Positions 1 to 9,852 are shown, numbered from the stretch's first letter. The stretch: 64,000 bases of DNA from Qipengyuania psychrotolerans (GCF_019711355.1 NZ_CP081297.1:2315001-2379000); one strand, 5' to 3'. Numbers and translations are program-made. The notes: generated by a model not told the origin, from the sequence alone.

Positions 1-378
1 GATGCGCGCCAGTTCGAGCGCGGCGGCGGCCTGATCTTCCCAGTCCAGCGTCAGCGCCTTGAACGGACCCTTCATCGGGACTGTCAGATCGAGCGCGGGA
101 TCGGCCACGGCCAGGGCGTGAGACAAGTCGAACGTTACGGCACCGCGCAGCAATACCGGGTGCCGCGGCACTGCGGCTTCGCGCTGATTGGCAAGCTTGA
201 GCGTGGCAGCGCGGGACGCTGAAATCAGCATTGTATCGCCCGATACGGCGCCAAATGCCGTTTCCACCGGCTGGAGCAGTGGTGCCCCCGCGATGGCCAG
301 CGGCCACCCGTGGCGCAGCGCATCAACGGCCTGCGCAGCGCGCCGGGCCGGAGAATAGGAGGGGGAGCCCTCGCTCAG
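1..378 (-). CDS. ribA: GTP cyclohydrolase II, N-terminal part (runs off the left edge)
   Basis: The minus frame stays open from the xth stop to the window edge (126 codons). It reads RRAAQAVDALRHGWPL near the N-terminus and then AVPRHPVLLRGAVTFDLSHA, which I recognise as the N-terminal extension of sphingomonad RibA. That enzyme opens GTP to the first riboflavin precursor in the cytoplasm. The catalytic zinc cysteines lie beyond the window, so identity rests on the extension alone. No ATG, GTG or TTG occurs in frame between the preceding in-frame stop (inside xth) and residue 42. The natural place for the start is a CTG at 376-378 that overlaps the xth TGA, which would give a coupled CTGA junction. 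A later GTG at about residue 42 is the alternative but would lose the conserved helix. Confidence 0.6.
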   Translation of the reverse strand, partial: MSEGSPSYSPARRAAQAVDALRHGWPLAIAGAPLLQPVETAFGAVSGDTMLISASRAATLKLANQREAAVPRHPVLLRGAVTFDLSHALAVADPALDLTVPMKGPFKALTLDWEDQAAAALELARI

Positions 379-1172
379 AGCGTGAACTCCGTCACCAGCG
401 GCACATGATCCGACGGCTTTTCCCAGTCGCGTGCATATTCATGGACCGAATGGCCGGTAGCCTGCTTTGCCAGTTCGGCGCTGGCCCACATGTGATCCAG
501 CCGGCGTCCGCGATCATTCGTCTTCCAGTCTTTCGAGCGATAGCTCCACCAGCTGTAATATCGTTCTGGAGCCTTGATGTGCTCGCGTCCAATGTCCGAC
601 CAGCCATGTGCGTCCATGAACCGCTGCAACGCGTCCACCTCGACCGGAGTGTGGCTCACGACCTTGAGCAGCTGCTTGTGATTCCAGACATCGCTTTCCA
701 GCGGTGCGATGTTGAAGTCGCCCACGATCAGCGTTGGCCGGTCGACCTTGTCGGCCCAGCGGGTCATGCGCTCGAGGAAATCGAGCTTCTGTCCGAATTT
801 TACGTTCTTCTCGCGGTCAGGCTCATCGCCTCCGGCAGGGACGTAAACGTTCTCGACGATCATTCCCTGATGCGCGGGATCAGTCAGCTCGACGCCGACA
901 TGGCGGGCTTCACCATTGTCCTGCCAGTCATGACGTGAAAATTCGCGCAGCGGCACTTTGCCGACCGTTGCAACGCCGTGATACCCCTTTTGTCCGTGGA
1001 TGGCGAAGTGCTCGTACCCAAGCTCGCGGAAGGCATCGAAGGGGAATTGATGCTCTTGGCATTTGATCTCTTGCAGGCACAGGACATCCGGCCCCTGCTC
1101 TTCGAGGAAACGCGCCACGATGGGCATGCGCAGGCGGACGGAATTGATATTCCAGGAAGCGACAGAAACCAT
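375..1172 (-). CDS. xth: Exodeoxyribonuclease III
   Basis: Cytoplasmic AP endonuclease / 3'-5' exonuclease of base excision repair (ExoIII family, endonuclease-exonuclease-phosphatase fold). From the ATG at 1172 the protein has 265 aa, normal for the family. It opens with MVSVASWNINSVR (metal-site Asn8 and Asn10 region), then LCLQEIKCQ (catalytic Glu35), NVYVPAGG, GDFNIAP, RRLDHMW and the C-terminal SDHVPL histidine. All the key residues are present. A GTG 30 bp upstream (1202) would add ten residues with no family similarity, so I use the ATG. Its TGA overlaps the proposed ribA start, suggesting co-transcription. Confidence 0.95.
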   Translation of the reverse strand: MVSVASWNINSVRLRMPIVARFLEEQGPDVLCLQEIKCQEHQFPFDAFRELGYEHFAIHGQKGYHGVATVGKVPLREFSRHDWQDNGEARHVGVELTDPAHQGMIVENVYVPAGGDEPDREKNVKFGQKLDFLERMTRWADKVDRPTLIVGDFNIAPLESDVWNHKQLLKVVSHTPVEVDALQRFMDAHGWSDIGREHIKAPERYYSWWSYRSKDWKTNDRGRRLDHMWASAELAKQATGHSVHEYARDWEKPSDHVPLVTEFTL

Positions 1173-1226
1173 GGCAGCCGAGATAGTGCTGCAATGCCCC
1201 ACGGTCCACCCTGCCTAGAATACAAA

Positions 1227-1260
1227 AACCCTCGAGCCGGGGGCAATTGGCTCGAGGGTT
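1227..1260 (-). terminator. Intrinsic terminator downstream of lolA
   Basis: A perfect 12-bp stem (1227-1238 with 1249-1260) closes a 10-nt loop, and on the minus strand it is followed by a T run (complement of the A run 1224-1228). It sits between lolA and xth, so it probably ends lolA transcription. The rest of the 262-nt gap 1173-1434 shows no gene that I can support. Confidence 0.85.
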
Positions 1261-1434
1261 CCTTGTGAGCGTTCGTCACGCTTGGAACGAAACGGTTTAA
1301 TGGGTGGCAATCAACAGGGGGGAAATTGCCAGCCGCCACTTCGTAGACTTAGAAATAGACCCGTTTGGCTTGCTGCTCAATGAACATCAGGCTGCCGGAA
1401 ATCCCATAAGGATACCGGTTCGTCGCTGGACCGT

Positions 1435-2097
1435 TCAGTTAGGACGACGGGACGATCTGCGCGGGTCACGGAAAGTGAATGCGCTGTCAGCAATCGAGAC
1501 CCCGTAGCGATGATTCCGCAAACGGACGGTGGTGCGGTGATTCTGCGAATCGAGCGCCACCCAATGGGTCAGGCGAAGGCCGCCAGGCGCACTGCTGTCG
1601 CGCGCGAAGATCATGGTAATTGCGCCAAATTCAGGACGCTTGGGATCACGCACCTCGATGCTGACGACATCGCTGTGGCCGGTCTGGACCAGCTTGCCGA
1701 ATTTCTTCACATCGCGGCTGGGATCGAGGAGCGCGCCGAGCGGCGAGTTCTTGATCGGCCAGCGCTGGACCTGGTTCACTTCGTAGTCGACCATATACAT
1801 CGACTTGCCATTGGACACGACGAGGAGCGGGACGCTCTTTTCGTATTCGAAACGGATCTTGCCGGGACGCTTTAGCGACATCACGCCCGATACCGACTGG
1901 CCGTTTCGGTCCGTCTGGACGAAATCGGCCTTCATAGTGGCAATGCCGCGCAGCGCTTCGACGGCCTTGTCGAGGTCGCCTGCGGCAGCCTCTACCGGTG
2001 TGGGTGCAGCAACGAAGGATGCAGGAATCGCGGCGGCCACTGCGAGAGCAATGGCCGAGGCGACGGGTCGATTCTTGAAAAGGGTCAAGGTGTTCAT
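1435..2097 (-). CDS. lolA: LolA-type outer-membrane lipoprotein carrier
   Basis: Periplasmic chaperone that takes lipoproteins from the inner-membrane LolCDE complex to the outer membrane. From the ATG at 2097 it has 220 aa. A signal peptide covers about residues 1-37 (Lys-Asn-Arg, then an Ala-rich core ending near PVEA). The mature part has the LolA pattern MKADFVQTDRNGQ...SGVMSLKRPGKIRFEYE and later SMYMVDYEVNQVQRWP. A GGAG lies immediately before the ATG; a GTG 36 bp upstream would bury the signal peptide. LolB is not seen nearby. The downstream terminator at 1227-1260 suggests a single-gene unit. Confidence 0.88.
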   Translation of the reverse strand: MNTLTLFKNRPVASAIALAVAAAIPASFVAAPTPVEAAAGDLDKAVEALRGIATMKADFVQTDRNGQSVSGVMSLKRPGKIRFEYEKSVPLLVVSNGKSMYMVDYEVNQVQRWPIKNSPLGALLDPSRDVKKFGKLVQTGHSDVVSIEVRDPKRPEFGAITMIFARDSSAPGGLRLTHWVALDSQNHRTTVRLRNHRYGVSIADSAFTFRDPRRSSRRPN

Positions 2098-2174
2098 GCT
2101 CCAGGATTTAGCTTCGGAGCATTGAACTGTCACTGAACTACGTGCGTTCCCGCCGTTCAGCTTACCAGATCAAA

Positions 2175-2342
2175 TTACTTGATCTTGGCTTCCTTGAATT
2201 CAACGTGCTTGCGCACGACCGGGTCGTACTTCTTGAAGACGAACTTCTCGGTGTGATTCCGGGGGTTCTTCTTGGTCACGTAGTAGAAGCCCGTGTCGGC
2301 AGTCGAGACGAGCTTGATCTTGACGGTTGCGGGCTTCGCCAT
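2175..2342 (-). CDS. rpmG: 50S ribosomal protein L33
   Basis: A 55-codon minus ORF translating to [20 protein letters not shown] followed by [21 protein letters not shown] and ending [11 protein letters not shown]. This is a textbook proteobacterial L33 without the Cys zinc ribbon, so not the zinc-dependent paralogue. It belongs to the 50S subunit near the E site. It stands alone between terminators, as is usual for rpmG in this group. Identity is certain from sequence. Confidence 0.97.
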   Translation of the reverse strand: MAKPATVKIKLVSTADTGFYYVTKKNPRNHTEKFVFKKYDPVVRKHVEFKEAKIK

Positions 2343-2402
2343 GGCGTGTTCCTAAGATCTCTTGTAAGGGCCGCCCCATGCAGGGGAACGGGCCGAAAAA
2401 AT

Positions 2403-2442
2403 AAGGGCGGCGCAGGTCGCACCGCCGTCCGGCGCGCCCTTT
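2403..2442 (-). terminator. Intrinsic terminator of the pabBC-rluA-arfB unit
   Basis: Read on the minus strand, a G+C-rich hairpin (arms 2432-2442 and 2403-2413, one mismatch) is followed by TTATTTTTT. It lies about 45 nt past the arfB stop and before rpmG. Confidence 0.7.
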
Positions 2443-2484
2443 GTGTGATTCCCGGAAAAAAGTCAAGCATTGGCGAAAGCAGAA

Positions 2485-2889
2485 TCAGAGCTGGACCTTG
2501 CCGCGATTGGACTTGATCTCGCCGCGCACCTTCTTCGCCTTGAGCCGCTTCACCTTGCCGACGCGGTTGACGCGGCTTTTCTTGCGTTTCTTGGGCGGCG
2601 TAAGCGCCTCTGTCAGGAGCGCCGCCATCCGCGCCTTGGCCGCTTCCCGGTTGCGTTCCTGCGTTCGGTGTTCGTTGGCGGTCAGGACGATTTCGCCATC
2701 CTGGGTCATTTTGCTGCCCGCCAGCTCCTTGAGCCTGTGGAAGGCTTCAGGGGGCATGCCAAGCTGAAATACATCGACCCGCAATTGCACTGCGGTCGCG
2801 ACCTTGTTGACGTTCTGCCCGCCTGGCCCGGAAGAAGCGATGAACTTCTCCTCTCCAATCTCCATCGCCTTGTCGACGATTCTACCCAT
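2485..2889 (-). CDS. arfB: Alternative ribosome-rescue factor ArfB (peptidyl-tRNA hydrolase)
   Basis: Codon-independent release factor that frees stalled ribosomes. It has 134 aa, close to the usual 140. The GGQ catalytic motif sits in ASSGPGGQNVNK at about residues 19-30. The C-terminal tail is strongly basic (PPKKRKKSRVNRVGKVKRLKAKK), as expected for the segment that enters the empty mRNA channel. The ATG at 2889 overlaps the rluA-family stop by 8 bp; upstream ATGs in this frame lie inside that gene. Translation is probably coupled to it. Confidence 0.92.
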   Translation of the reverse strand: MGRIVDKAMEIGEEKFIASSGPGGQNVNKVATAVQLRVDVFQLGMPPEAFHRLKELAGSKMTQDGEIVLTANEHRTQERNREAAKARMAALLTEALTPPKKRKKSRVNRVGKVKRLKAKKVRGEIKSNRGKVQL

Positions 2890-3538
2890 CCGCGAACCCG
2901 AGCGCGGCAAAATCGCGTGGGAGCGGTGAAGCGACTTCAATCGCAGGTTTTTTCTCGCGCGGGACCATCAGGCCGGCGGCGTGGAGCATGGTTCGCGGAG
3001 CGCCCTTGCCGGTGCCGTAGATCGGATCGCCCAGCAGCGGCATTCCCAGGCCTGCCTCGCAGTGAATCCGGATCTGGTGCGTGCGGCCGGTTTCGGGGCG
3101 AAACTCGACCAGGGCGTGACCGTCATGCTCGGCGATAAGTTTCCAGTGGGTGACCGAAGGCTTGCCCTTTTTCGCGGCAATCATACGCCAGCCCTTCTCG
3201 GCGCTGCTGATTTTCGCCAGCGAAAGCTCGATCGTGCCTTCTGTCTCGGACGGCACGCCGGCGACGATACCCAAGTAGCGTTTTTCGACCGACCGTTCCT
3301 CGAACGCCATCGAAAAACGCTTCAGGGCCTTGGGATTGCGGGCCAGCAGCAGGCATCCGCTGGTGTCCGTATCGAGCCGGTGCACCGGCGAAGGATCGCG
3401 CTGAAAGCCCATGCGCAGCTGTTCGAAATGATCCTCGAGGCACCGCCCGCCCTTCTTGGGGCGATCGACCGGCAGTCCGGCAGGCTTGTTGATGACGATA
3501 GCTTCGCCGTCTTCGAACAGGATAGGAATATCGGTCAT
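2882..3538 (-). CDS. RluA-family pseudouridine synthase
   Basis: Makes pseudouridine in rRNA or tRNA; the target cannot be told from sequence. 218 aa, lacking the N-terminal S4 domain that RluC/RluD carry, so it is of the short RluA/TruC-like type. Motifs: INKPAGLPV at about 16-24, the catalytic aspartate in HRLDTDTSG at about 54-62, and RTHQIRIH with the LLGDPIYG block in the C-terminal half. Its ATG directly follows the TGA of pabBC (TGAATG) and its stop overlaps arfB, so the three genes form one tight operon. Confidence 0.92.
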   Translation of the reverse strand: MTDIPILFEDGEAIVINKPAGLPVDRPKKGGRCLEDHFEQLRMGFQRDPSPVHRLDTDTSGCLLLARNPKALKRFSMAFEERSVEKRYLGIVAGVPSETEGTIELSLAKISSAEKGWRMIAAKKGKPSVTHWKLIAEHDGHALVEFRPETGRTHQIRIHCEAGLGMPLLGDPIYGTGKGAPRTMLHAAGLMVPREKKPAIEVASPLPRDFAALGFADG

Positions 3539-5347
3539 TCAGTCTTTCAGTTCCGCGCGGACCATGTGCCGCAGCGCATTGCCGAGGAAGAAACCGTCCT
3601 CGAGATCGGTAATCGTGAGCTCGGCCTCGCGCGCCTTGCCTTCTTCCAGCAAGTTCTGGCGCAGCACGCCCGGCAACAGGCCGAGGGTGGCAGGCGGGGT
3701 CAGCAATACGCCGTCCCGCTCGACAAAGATATTGGTCACGCAGCCTTCGGTAACAAGCCCGTCTTCCCTGACAAACAGCGTTTCCTGCACGCCGAGCTGC
3801 CGCGCCGCATTCTGACCGTCTTCATAAAATCCGCGATCGGTCGTCTTATGACGCAGCCGCCAGTCGCCCGGATCAACCGGGAGCGGCATCACGATGCACT
3901 TCGCCGGCTCCGGCCAGGACGGCGGCATATCATGAACCTCCAACGCAAGTGCGCCCGAGCGGGCTGCCTGCAGCCTGATCCTGCTCGCCTTCTCCACTAC
4001 GAAACACAGCGCGTGCAGCTGGTTACGCGCTTCGTGGCGGTCAAAGGAAAAACCGAGTTCAGCCGCGCTGGTCTTCATGCGCAGCAGGTGGTCTTCGAGA
4101 AATGCGATGCCGGTGTCGGGGCAGAAGCGCATTGTCTCGATGAGATCGAATTGAGCGGCCGTGTGATCGGGCGAGGATGCGCGGGCGAATGCGCCCTTGA
4201 TCAAGGCTTCGCGCCATTCGGTATGGACTTCGCTGTCGGCAACGATTGCCCCGCCGACACCGAGCACTGCCTTACCGCGCGCATTCTCGATTTCAGTCAG
4301 ACGCAATGTACGGATGGCCACGTTGAAAGCTGCATCGCCGTCCGCCCCGATCCGGCCGATCGCCCCGCAATAGGGACCGCGAGGTTCGCGTTCCACCTCG
4401 TCGATCAATTCCATCGCGCGGATCTTGGGCGCGCCCGTGATCGAGCCGCACGGGAAGAGCGCGCGGACCAGATCGATGGCACCAGCATCGCCGGCAAGCC
4501 TTGCGCGGACCACGCTCACCATCTGGTGCACCGTGGGATAGCTTTCGATGGCGAAAGGTTCGTCGACCCTGACGCTGCCTGGCTCGGCGACCCGCGAAAG
4601 GTCGTTTCGCATCAGGTCGACGATCATCAGGTTTTCCGCCTTGTCCTTGACCGAACTGGCGAGTTCATCGGCATAGGCCTTGTCCTGCGCCAGATCGTCC
4701 GCACGGGGACGTGTGCCCTTCATCGGCTTGGCCTTGGCTTCGCCGTCCTTCAGCGAAACGAACAATTCGGGGCTGAGGCTGAGCAACCAGTGCGAGCCGT
4801 CGAACACGACCCCGCCGTACCCCGCCTGCGCGGCAGGCCTCAGCGCAGCGTAAAGGCCCAGCGGATCGCCAGTGAAGTTACCTGCGAGCGGGAAGGTCAG
4901 GTTCGCCTGATAGATATCGCCGGCGCGGATCGCATCCTGCAACCGCTCGAAAGCCTCGGCATATCCGCCGGGTGAAAGCTGCGGTTCGAGCGGACCGACA
5001 CTGCCCTTGCCGTGCGAGCGCGCTTGCAGCCAATCGGTCATATCTTCAGCGGCAATTCTCTCGGGTGCGCCGAACAGGCCCAGCCAGACCAGCGGCCCGG
5101 CACCACCCGATTTCGCGGCGGCCCGTGCTGCCAGCTTGCCTTCAAGCGCCAGTCCGGCCTCGTAGGCAATGTAGCCGGCAAGCTCGCCGCCCTTGCTGCG
5201 CGCAGCCTCGGCCGCTTCCAATACTGTACTTACGTCTTCGGGGCGGAGTGCGACGAATGTCTCGCGGGGGCTGCTGAACAGCAGCGCGTCGGCGGCGCCA
5301 TCACTGCGCGCATCATCGAGAAGTACGAAAGGGTCGCGGCCCGGCAT
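3539..5347 (-). CDS. pabB: Aminodeoxychorismate synthase component I fused to aminodeoxychorismate lyase
   Basis: Folate-pathway enzyme making p-aminobenzoate from chorismate. Residues 1 to about 375 are the chorismate-binding (PabB/TrpE) domain, with KPMKGTRPR and [20 protein letters not shown] as diagnostic blocks. Residues about 395-602 are a class IV PLP aminotransferase fold (PabC), with HKTTDR carrying the probable PLP lysine and [11 protein letters not shown] towards the end. One polypeptide therefore covers two consecutive steps; the glutamine amidotransferase PabA must be encoded elsewhere. PabBC fusions are known in alphaproteobacteria. First gene of the operon with the pseudouridine synthase and arfB. 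Confidence 0.93.
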   Translation of the reverse strand: MPGRDPFVLLDDARSDGAADALLFSSPRETFVALRPEDVSTVLEAAEAARSKGGELAGYIAYEAGLALEGKLAARAAAKSGGAGPLVWLGLFGAPERIAAEDMTDWLQARSHGKGSVGPLEPQLSPGGYAEAFERLQDAIRAGDIYQANLTFPLAGNFTGDPLGLYAALRPAAQAGYGGVVFDGSHWLLSLSPELFVSLKDGEAKAKPMKGTRPRADDLAQDKAYADELASSVKDKAENLMIVDLMRNDLSRVAEPGSVRVDEPFAIESYPTVHQMVSVVRARLAGDAGAIDLVRALFPCGSITGAPKIRAMELIDEVEREPRGPYCGAIGRIGADGDAAFNVAIRTLRLTEIENARGKAVLGVGGAIVADSEVHTEWREALIKGAFARASSPDHTAAQFDLIETMRFCPDTGIAFLEDHLLRMKTSAAELGFSFDRHEARNQLHALCFVVEKASRIRLQAARSGALALEVHDMPPSWPEPAKCIVMPLPVDPGDWRLRHKTTDRGFYEDGQNAARQLGVQETLFVREDGLVTEGCVTNIFVERDGVLLTPPATLGLLPGVLRQNLLEEGKAREAELTITDLEDGFFLGNALRHMVRAELKD

Positions 5348-5453
5348 AGAAGCAGCCTTTACCGCAGACGCAGCGCATGTCGAGGGATTGCTTGACCTGC
5401 CGCAGCCCCATGCGCCACATCACCCAGCACAAAAGACACGGGGTTTTGCGAGA

Positions 5454-6980
5454 ATGGATGAGATCTTTCTGGGGCTGGGCGGGAATGGCGAAAAGCAATA
5501 TCTCAGGCTGGCACAGGCCAATCGCCACGGTCTGATCGCCGGGGCGACGGGTACCGGTAAAACCGTGACCTTGCAGGGTTTGGCGGAAAGCTTTTCGGCA
5601 CGCGGCGTCCCCGTGTTCGTGGCCGATGTCAAAGGCGATCTTGCCGGGGTTTCCATGGCCGGCTCGCCGCAATTCAAGCACGCCGACAAGCTCGAAAGCC
5701 GCGCCAAAGAACTTGGCATGGACGATTATGCCTATGCCGACAATGCGGCGGTTTTCTGGGACCTTTACGGGGAAAAGGGATTCCCCATCCGCACCACGAT
5801 TTCTGAAATGGGGCCCCTGCTGCTCGCTCGGTTGCTCGACCTCAACGACACGCAGGAAGGCGTGCTCAACATCATTTTCCGGTATGCCGATGACAACGCG
5901 CTGCTGCTGCTCGACCTGGGCGACCTGCAGTCGATGCTCACCTTCGCCTACGAAAACGCCAGCGAGATGTCGGGCAAATACGGTAATGTATCCAAGGCCA
6001 GCGTCGGCGCAATCCAGCGCCAGCTGCTCAGCTTCGAAAGCCAGGGCGCGGACAAGTTCTTTGGCGAACCCGCGCTGGAGATCATCGACTTCCTGGCCGT
6101 GGATGATCAGGGGCGCGGCATGATCAATGTACTGGCTGCCGATACGCTGATGCGCAGCCCGAAGCTTTATGCCACCTTCCTGCTGTGGCTGCTGGCCGAA
6201 CTGTTCGAGACCCTTCCCGAGGTCGGCGATCCCGAAAAGCCCAAGCTGGTGTTCTTCTTCGATGAAGCGCACTTGCTCTTCGATGATGCACCCAAGGCGC
6301 TTGAGGAAAAAGTCGAGCAGGTCGTTCGTCTGATCCGTTCCAAAGGCGTCGGCGTCTATTTCGTCACGCAAAACCCGATCGACATCCCGGAAGAGATCGC
6401 TGGCCAGCTAGGCAACCGCGTCCAGCACGCGCTGCGCGCATTCACACCGCGCGATCAGCGGGCGATCAAGGCCGCTGCCGAAACCTTTCGCATCAACCGC
6501 GAGCTGGACGTCGAAGAGGCGATCACTCAGCTCAAGGTTGGTGAAGCGCTGGTTTCCACTCTCGACGAAGACGGCGCGCCTTCGGTCGTGCAGCGCACGC
6601 TGATCAAGCCGCCGCAATCGCGCCTTGGCCCGGTGACCGAGAAGGAACGCAAGATCGTCAATTCGGTGAGCGACCTCGACGGGAAGTACGAAACCGCAGT
6701 CGACCGCGAAAGCGCCGAAGAAGTTCTGGCTGCCAAGACTGCCGACGCTGCCGCGACGGCCGAAGAAGTAGCCGAAAAAGGCCGCGAGGAAGTGGGCAAG
6801 CGCGAGCGCAAGACCACCTCGATGTGGACGAAGGCCGGCAAGGCCGCAGCAACCGCTGCCGCAGGATCGCTAACGTCGGTTGCCGTGGCGACGGTGCTGG
6901 GCAAAAAATCGAGCGCGGATCCGGTGCGCACGGGTTTGAATGCCTTCGTGCGGAATATCGTCGGCGGGTTAATGCGTTAG
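5454..6980 (+). CDS. HerA-like / DUF853 (YjgR-type) P-loop ATPase
   Basis: 508 aa from the ATG at 5454. The frame is open further upstream but that part overlaps pabBC antisense and has no family similarity. Walker A is GATGTGKT at about residues 30-37, followed by [11 protein letters not shown]; a Walker B-like [11 protein letters not shown] lies mid-protein, then [19 protein letters not shown]. This is the HerA/FtsK superfamily 'DUF853' group, whose role is unknown. The C-terminus has an Ala-rich hydrophobic stretch ([20 protein letters not shown]), possibly membrane-associated. Its TAG overlaps the histidine-kinase stop on the other strand by 3 bp. Confidence 0.9.
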   Translation: MDEIFLGLGGNGEKQYLRLAQANRHGLIAGATGTGKTVTLQGLAESFSARGVPVFVADVKGDLAGVSMAGSPQFKHADKLESRAKELGMDDYAYADNAAVFWDLYGEKGFPIRTTISEMGPLLLARLLDLNDTQEGVLNIIFRYADDNALLLLDLGDLQSMLTFAYENASEMSGKYGNVSKASVGAIQRQLLSFESQGADKFFGEPALEIIDFLAVDDQGRGMINVLAADTLMRSPKLYATFLLWLLAELFETLPEVGDPEKPKLVFFFDEAHLLFDDAPKALEEKVEQVVRLIRSKGVGVYFVTQNPIDIPEEIAGQLGNRVQHALRAFTPRDQRAIKAAAETFRINRELDVEEAITQLKVGEALVSTLDEDGAPSVVQRTLIKPPQSRLGPVTEKERKIVNSVSDLDGKYETAVDRESAEEVLAAKTADAAATAEEVAEKGREEVGKRERKTTSMWTKAGKAAATAAAGSLTSVAVATVLGKKSSADPVRTGLNAFVRNIVGGLMR

Positions 6981-8410
6981 GCCGGAAGGCGGATCTCGGC
7001 CCGCAAGCCGCCTTCCTTGCGGTTTGCAAGGGTCAATGTCCCGCCATGCTGTTCAGCTACAGCGCGCGCCAGCGTGAGGCCGAGGCCGGCACCGCCGGTT
7101 GCGCGGTTACGGCTGGCCTCTCCGCGCGCGAAAGGCTCCAGCATTTCGGCGATGCGGTCATCGGGGATGCCGGGCCCGCGATCATCAACTCGCAAGATTA
7201 TCGATCCGGCGTCCCGGATAACGGAAACCTGCGCCTCGCCTGCATAGCGTAGTGCGTTGGTCACCAGGTTTCGCAGGCCGCGTTTGAGCCAGTTGACCCT
7301 TGCGGGGGCGGCGGCCTTTTCCAGCTCCGCTATCTGCACCGGCTCGCCCAGATCCTCGAATTCATCGACAACCGAAGCCGCCAATGCCGCGATATCGGTC
7401 CTCTCCGGCTCGCCATGCGCACGCCCTACCCGGGCAAGGGCGAGAATATCATCGAGGGTGTGAGTGATTTCCTCGATCGTCTCAGCCATTCGTGCGCGCT
7501 GGGTGTCATCGGGGACGCTTTCCGCTCTGACACGCAGCGCCGCCAGCGGGGTCTTGAGATCATGACCTATGGCACCGAGCATCACGTCTTTCTCGTCGAG
7601 CATCGCGCCGATGCGTGCCTCCATCGCGTTGTGCGCAGTGATCAGCTTGCGCACATCGTCAGGGCCGCTGGGATCAATCGGTTCGTAGTTTCCCGGATCT
7701 GATGAAAAGCGTTCGGTTCGGCGTGTGAGTTCAGCGAGCGGACGCGTGATCCGCTGAAGGACAAACCAGAGAACCAGCGAAAGGATCAATGTCAGTCCAG
7801 CCGCTCGCACGAGGTAGATAAGCGGCCCGGTGAACGGGCGAGCAGGCGGCTTTGCGGCGCGCACGATCTCCCACCCATCCGGGGTTTCAATACCAGCCAC
7901 GGCAACGGTCTGCGGCACCCCTTCCGGCATCGCGCGGCGCATGGCGCGGCGCTGGAAAAACCGGACTGCGACCGGATCGTCTGCCAGGGCCCGCTCGACC
8001 AGGCGGATGTCCGAAAAGCTCCGGCCATTGCTGCGCAGGGTATCGGCAAGACGGGCTTCGAGATCAGCCATACGCTTGTCGCCGGCGAGCGAGGGGAAGG
8101 TATCGCTGCGTTCAAAGGCCGCGTTGGCAAAGCCCCTTCGCGCCCTGCCTTCGCCAGCAAACCTTGAGTCGCGGCGCGGGCGAGCGGTACGGCGGGGATC
8201 GATAACGACCGTGCGCTCACTCTCGCTCATGTCGGCAATGCGCGACGCCGCTACAAACCGGAAGCCGAGCGTATTTACGACAGCGGTGTCCTGACGGTCC
8301 TTCTCGATGCGCCAAGCCAGAATGCCGTTGATGCCCTGCATCACGAACAAGGTGAGGGCCACTGCCAGGATGACTTGGCCAAGCAAGCTGCGCGGGAAGA
8401 AGCGCTTCAT
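6977..8410 (-). CDS. Sensor histidine kinase, EnvZ-like
   Basis: Inner-membrane sensor of a two-component system. 477 aa: TM1 at about 11-32, a periplasmic domain of about 160 aa (33-195) unusually rich in arginine, TM2 at about 197-218, a HAMP linker, the HisKA phospho-acceptor in [13 protein letters not shown] (His283), then HATPase_c with [22 protein letters not shown] and [10 protein letters not shown]. The ATG overlaps the regulator stop by 4 bp (ATGA), so the pair is co-translated. The signal is unknown; the EF-hand gene just upstream suggests divalent cations (inference). Confidence 0.93.
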   Translation of the reverse strand: MKRFFPRSLLGQVILAVALTLFVMQGINGILAWRIEKDRQDTAVVNTLGFRFVAASRIADMSESERTVVIDPRRTARPRRDSRFAGEGRARRGFANAAFERSDTFPSLAGDKRMADLEARLADTLRSNGRSFSDIRLVERALADDPVAVRFFQRRAMRRAMPEGVPQTVAVAGIETPDGWEIVRAAKPPARPFTGPLIYLVRAAGLTLILSLVLWFVLQRITRPLAELTRRTERFSSDPGNYEPIDPSGPDDVRKLITAHNAMEARIGAMLDEKDVMLGAIGHDLKTPLAALRVRAESVPDDTQRARMAETIEEITHTLDDILALARVGRAHGEPERTDIAALAASVVDEFEDLGEPVQIAELEKAAAPARVNWLKRGLRNLVTNALRYAGEAQVSVIRDAGSIILRVDDRGPGIPDDRIAEMLEPFARGEASRNRATGGAGLGLTLARAVAEQHGGTLTLANRKEGGLRAEIRLPA

Positions 8411-9141
8411 CGTTCATCTGCCGAAGTGCGCGACACATCTGCAGATAGGCGGTAGCCGCCGCCGCGCACGGTCTGGATCAGCTGCGGATTGCGGCTGTCC
8501 TGTTCGATCTTGCGCCGCAAGCGGCTGATCTGGTTGTCTACCGCACGGTCGAACAATTGCGCTTCGCGGCCTTGCACCATATCGAGCAGGCGGTCGCGGT
8601 CCATGACCTGGCGCGGATGGTCGCAAAATGCGCGCAACATGCGGAACTCGGCAGTTGAAATAGGAACGAGCGCGCCTTCGGGATCAGTAAGGCGGCGCTT
8701 GAGCGGATCGAGCTGCCATCCCTCGAACGAATATACAAACTCTTCCCCTCCAGCCGCTGGAGTCCGGTCCGCGCGCCGCAGGACCGAGCGAATTCGCGCC
8801 ACCAGTTCACGGGGTTCGAATGGTTTGGTGACATAGTCGTCGGCGCCGATTTCAAGACCGATGATCCGGTCCATCGCCTCGCCCTTGGCGGTAAGCAGGA
8901 TGACCGGCAGGCCGCGGCTTTCCACCAGGTGACGGCACAGCGAAAGCCCGTCTTCACCCGGCATCATTATGTCGAGCAGAACGAGATCAGGCTGGTCCTT
9001 TTCCAGCGCGCTGCGAGCGGCTGCGGCGCTGTCCGATTCCTGCACGGCGAACCCCTGGCCAGAGAGATACTCGGCCAGGGGTTCGCGCAGTGTTGCCTCG
9101 TCATCCACGAGGAGCAATTTGGTGGTCGCCGTATCGATCAT
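8407..9141 (-). CDS. OmpR-family response regulator
   Basis: DNA-binding partner of the adjacent kinase. 244 aa. Receiver domain: LLLVDDEAT at about 9-17, phosphorylation site Asp57 in VLLDIMMPGEDG, and the switch lysine in DDYVTKPFEPREL. C-terminal winged helix: AEFRMLRAFCDHPRQVMDRDRLLD and VDNQISRLRRKIE, ending TVRGGGYRL, the OmpR/PhoB signature. It ends in a 4-bp overlap with the kinase and starts 45 bp after the EF-hand gene on the same strand. Confidence 0.95.
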   Translation of the reverse strand: MIDTATTKLLLVDDEATLREPLAEYLSGQGFAVQESDSAAAARSALEKDQPDLVLLDIMMPGEDGLSLCRHLVESRGLPVILLTAKGEAMDRIIGLEIGADDYVTKPFEPRELVARIRSVLRRADRTPAAGGEEFVYSFEGWQLDPLKRRLTDPEGALVPISTAEFRMLRAFCDHPRQVMDRDRLLDMVQGREAQLFDRAVDNQISRLRRKIEQDSRNPQLIQTVRGGGYRLSADVSRTSADER

Positions 9142-9186
9142 GTCGGGTTGGCGACTAGGGCCATTGCACAGGTCGGGACAAGCAGA

Positions 9187-9852
9187 TTAGCGATTGGGGC
9201 GCTGCCTGCGCTCATCCTTCATGGACGCGCGTTCTTCAGCGCTCACCACTCCGTTGCCATCGGCATCTGCCTTGGCGAAACGTGCATCGTGTGCGGCATC
9301 GAATTCGGCGCGCGTGATGATCTGGTCGCCGTCGGCATCAGCCATGCGCATCATCGCCATCGGTCCGCCTCGCTTGCCGCCGCGGAGGGCCTCGCGGTCG
9401 CCTCCACGGCGTTCGCCGCGGGCTTCACGCATCTTTTCAAGTTCGTCCTGCGAAAGCCCGCCAGAATTGTCGGCATCGAGGCGACCGAAACGCTCGGCCA
9501 TGCGCGCCTCGCGCTGCTCGTTATTGGCTGCACGGCGTTGCTGGCGGTGTTCCTTGCGCGCTTCATGCATTGCCTTCATTTCTTCTTGCGACAATTCACC
9601 GTCGCCATTGGTGTCGGCGGCTGCGAAACTGGCCTGGTGCCGTTCGGCGCGATCCTGGCTGTCGAGCTGGCCATCGCCGTTGACGTCCATCTTCGCGAAC
9701 ATTTCACCAGCATGGGCGCGGTGCTCCGCACTGGTGATGTTGCCATCGCCATCGGCATCGGGACTTGTCCGGCCCATGTGATGGTCAGCAAGGGCGGCGG
9801 AACCGGCCAGCGCCAATGCGGCAGCCGAAAGTGTAAGGGTAAGCTTTTTCAT
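9187..9852 (-). CDS. Secreted protein with six EF-hand loops
   Basis: 221 aa with a signal peptide (MKKLTLTLSAAALALAGSAALA, cleavage near residue 22). I count six EF-hand calcium loops beginning at about residues 32, 56, 80, 126, 172 and 196, for example DADGDGNITSAE, DTNGDGELSQEE and DADGNGVVSAEE. The fourth and fifth deviate from consensus. A charged Arg/Glu-rich linker separates loops 3 and 4 and loops 4 and 5. It probably binds calcium in the periplasm; no enzymatic domain is visible. A TGGAG lies before the ATG. It is upstream of and co-directional with the two-component genes, so it could be their co-sensor or just a neighbour. Confidence 0.85.
   Translation of the reverse strand: MKKLTLTLSAAALALAGSAALADHHMGRTSPDADGDGNITSAEHRAHAGEMFAKMDVNGDGQLDSQDRAERHQASFAAADTNGDGELSQEEMKAMHEARKEHRQQRRAANNEQREARMAERFGRLDADNSGGLSQDELEKMREARGERRGGDREALRGGKRGGPMAMMRMADADGDQIITRAEFDAAHDARFAKADADGNGVVSAEERASMKDERRQRPNR

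Noticed and set aside
2981..4975. A 664-codon plus-strand open frame opposite rluA-family and pabBC genes
   Set aside because: It is antisense to well-conserved genes, has no recognisable domain, and long opposite-strand frames are expected at this G+C.
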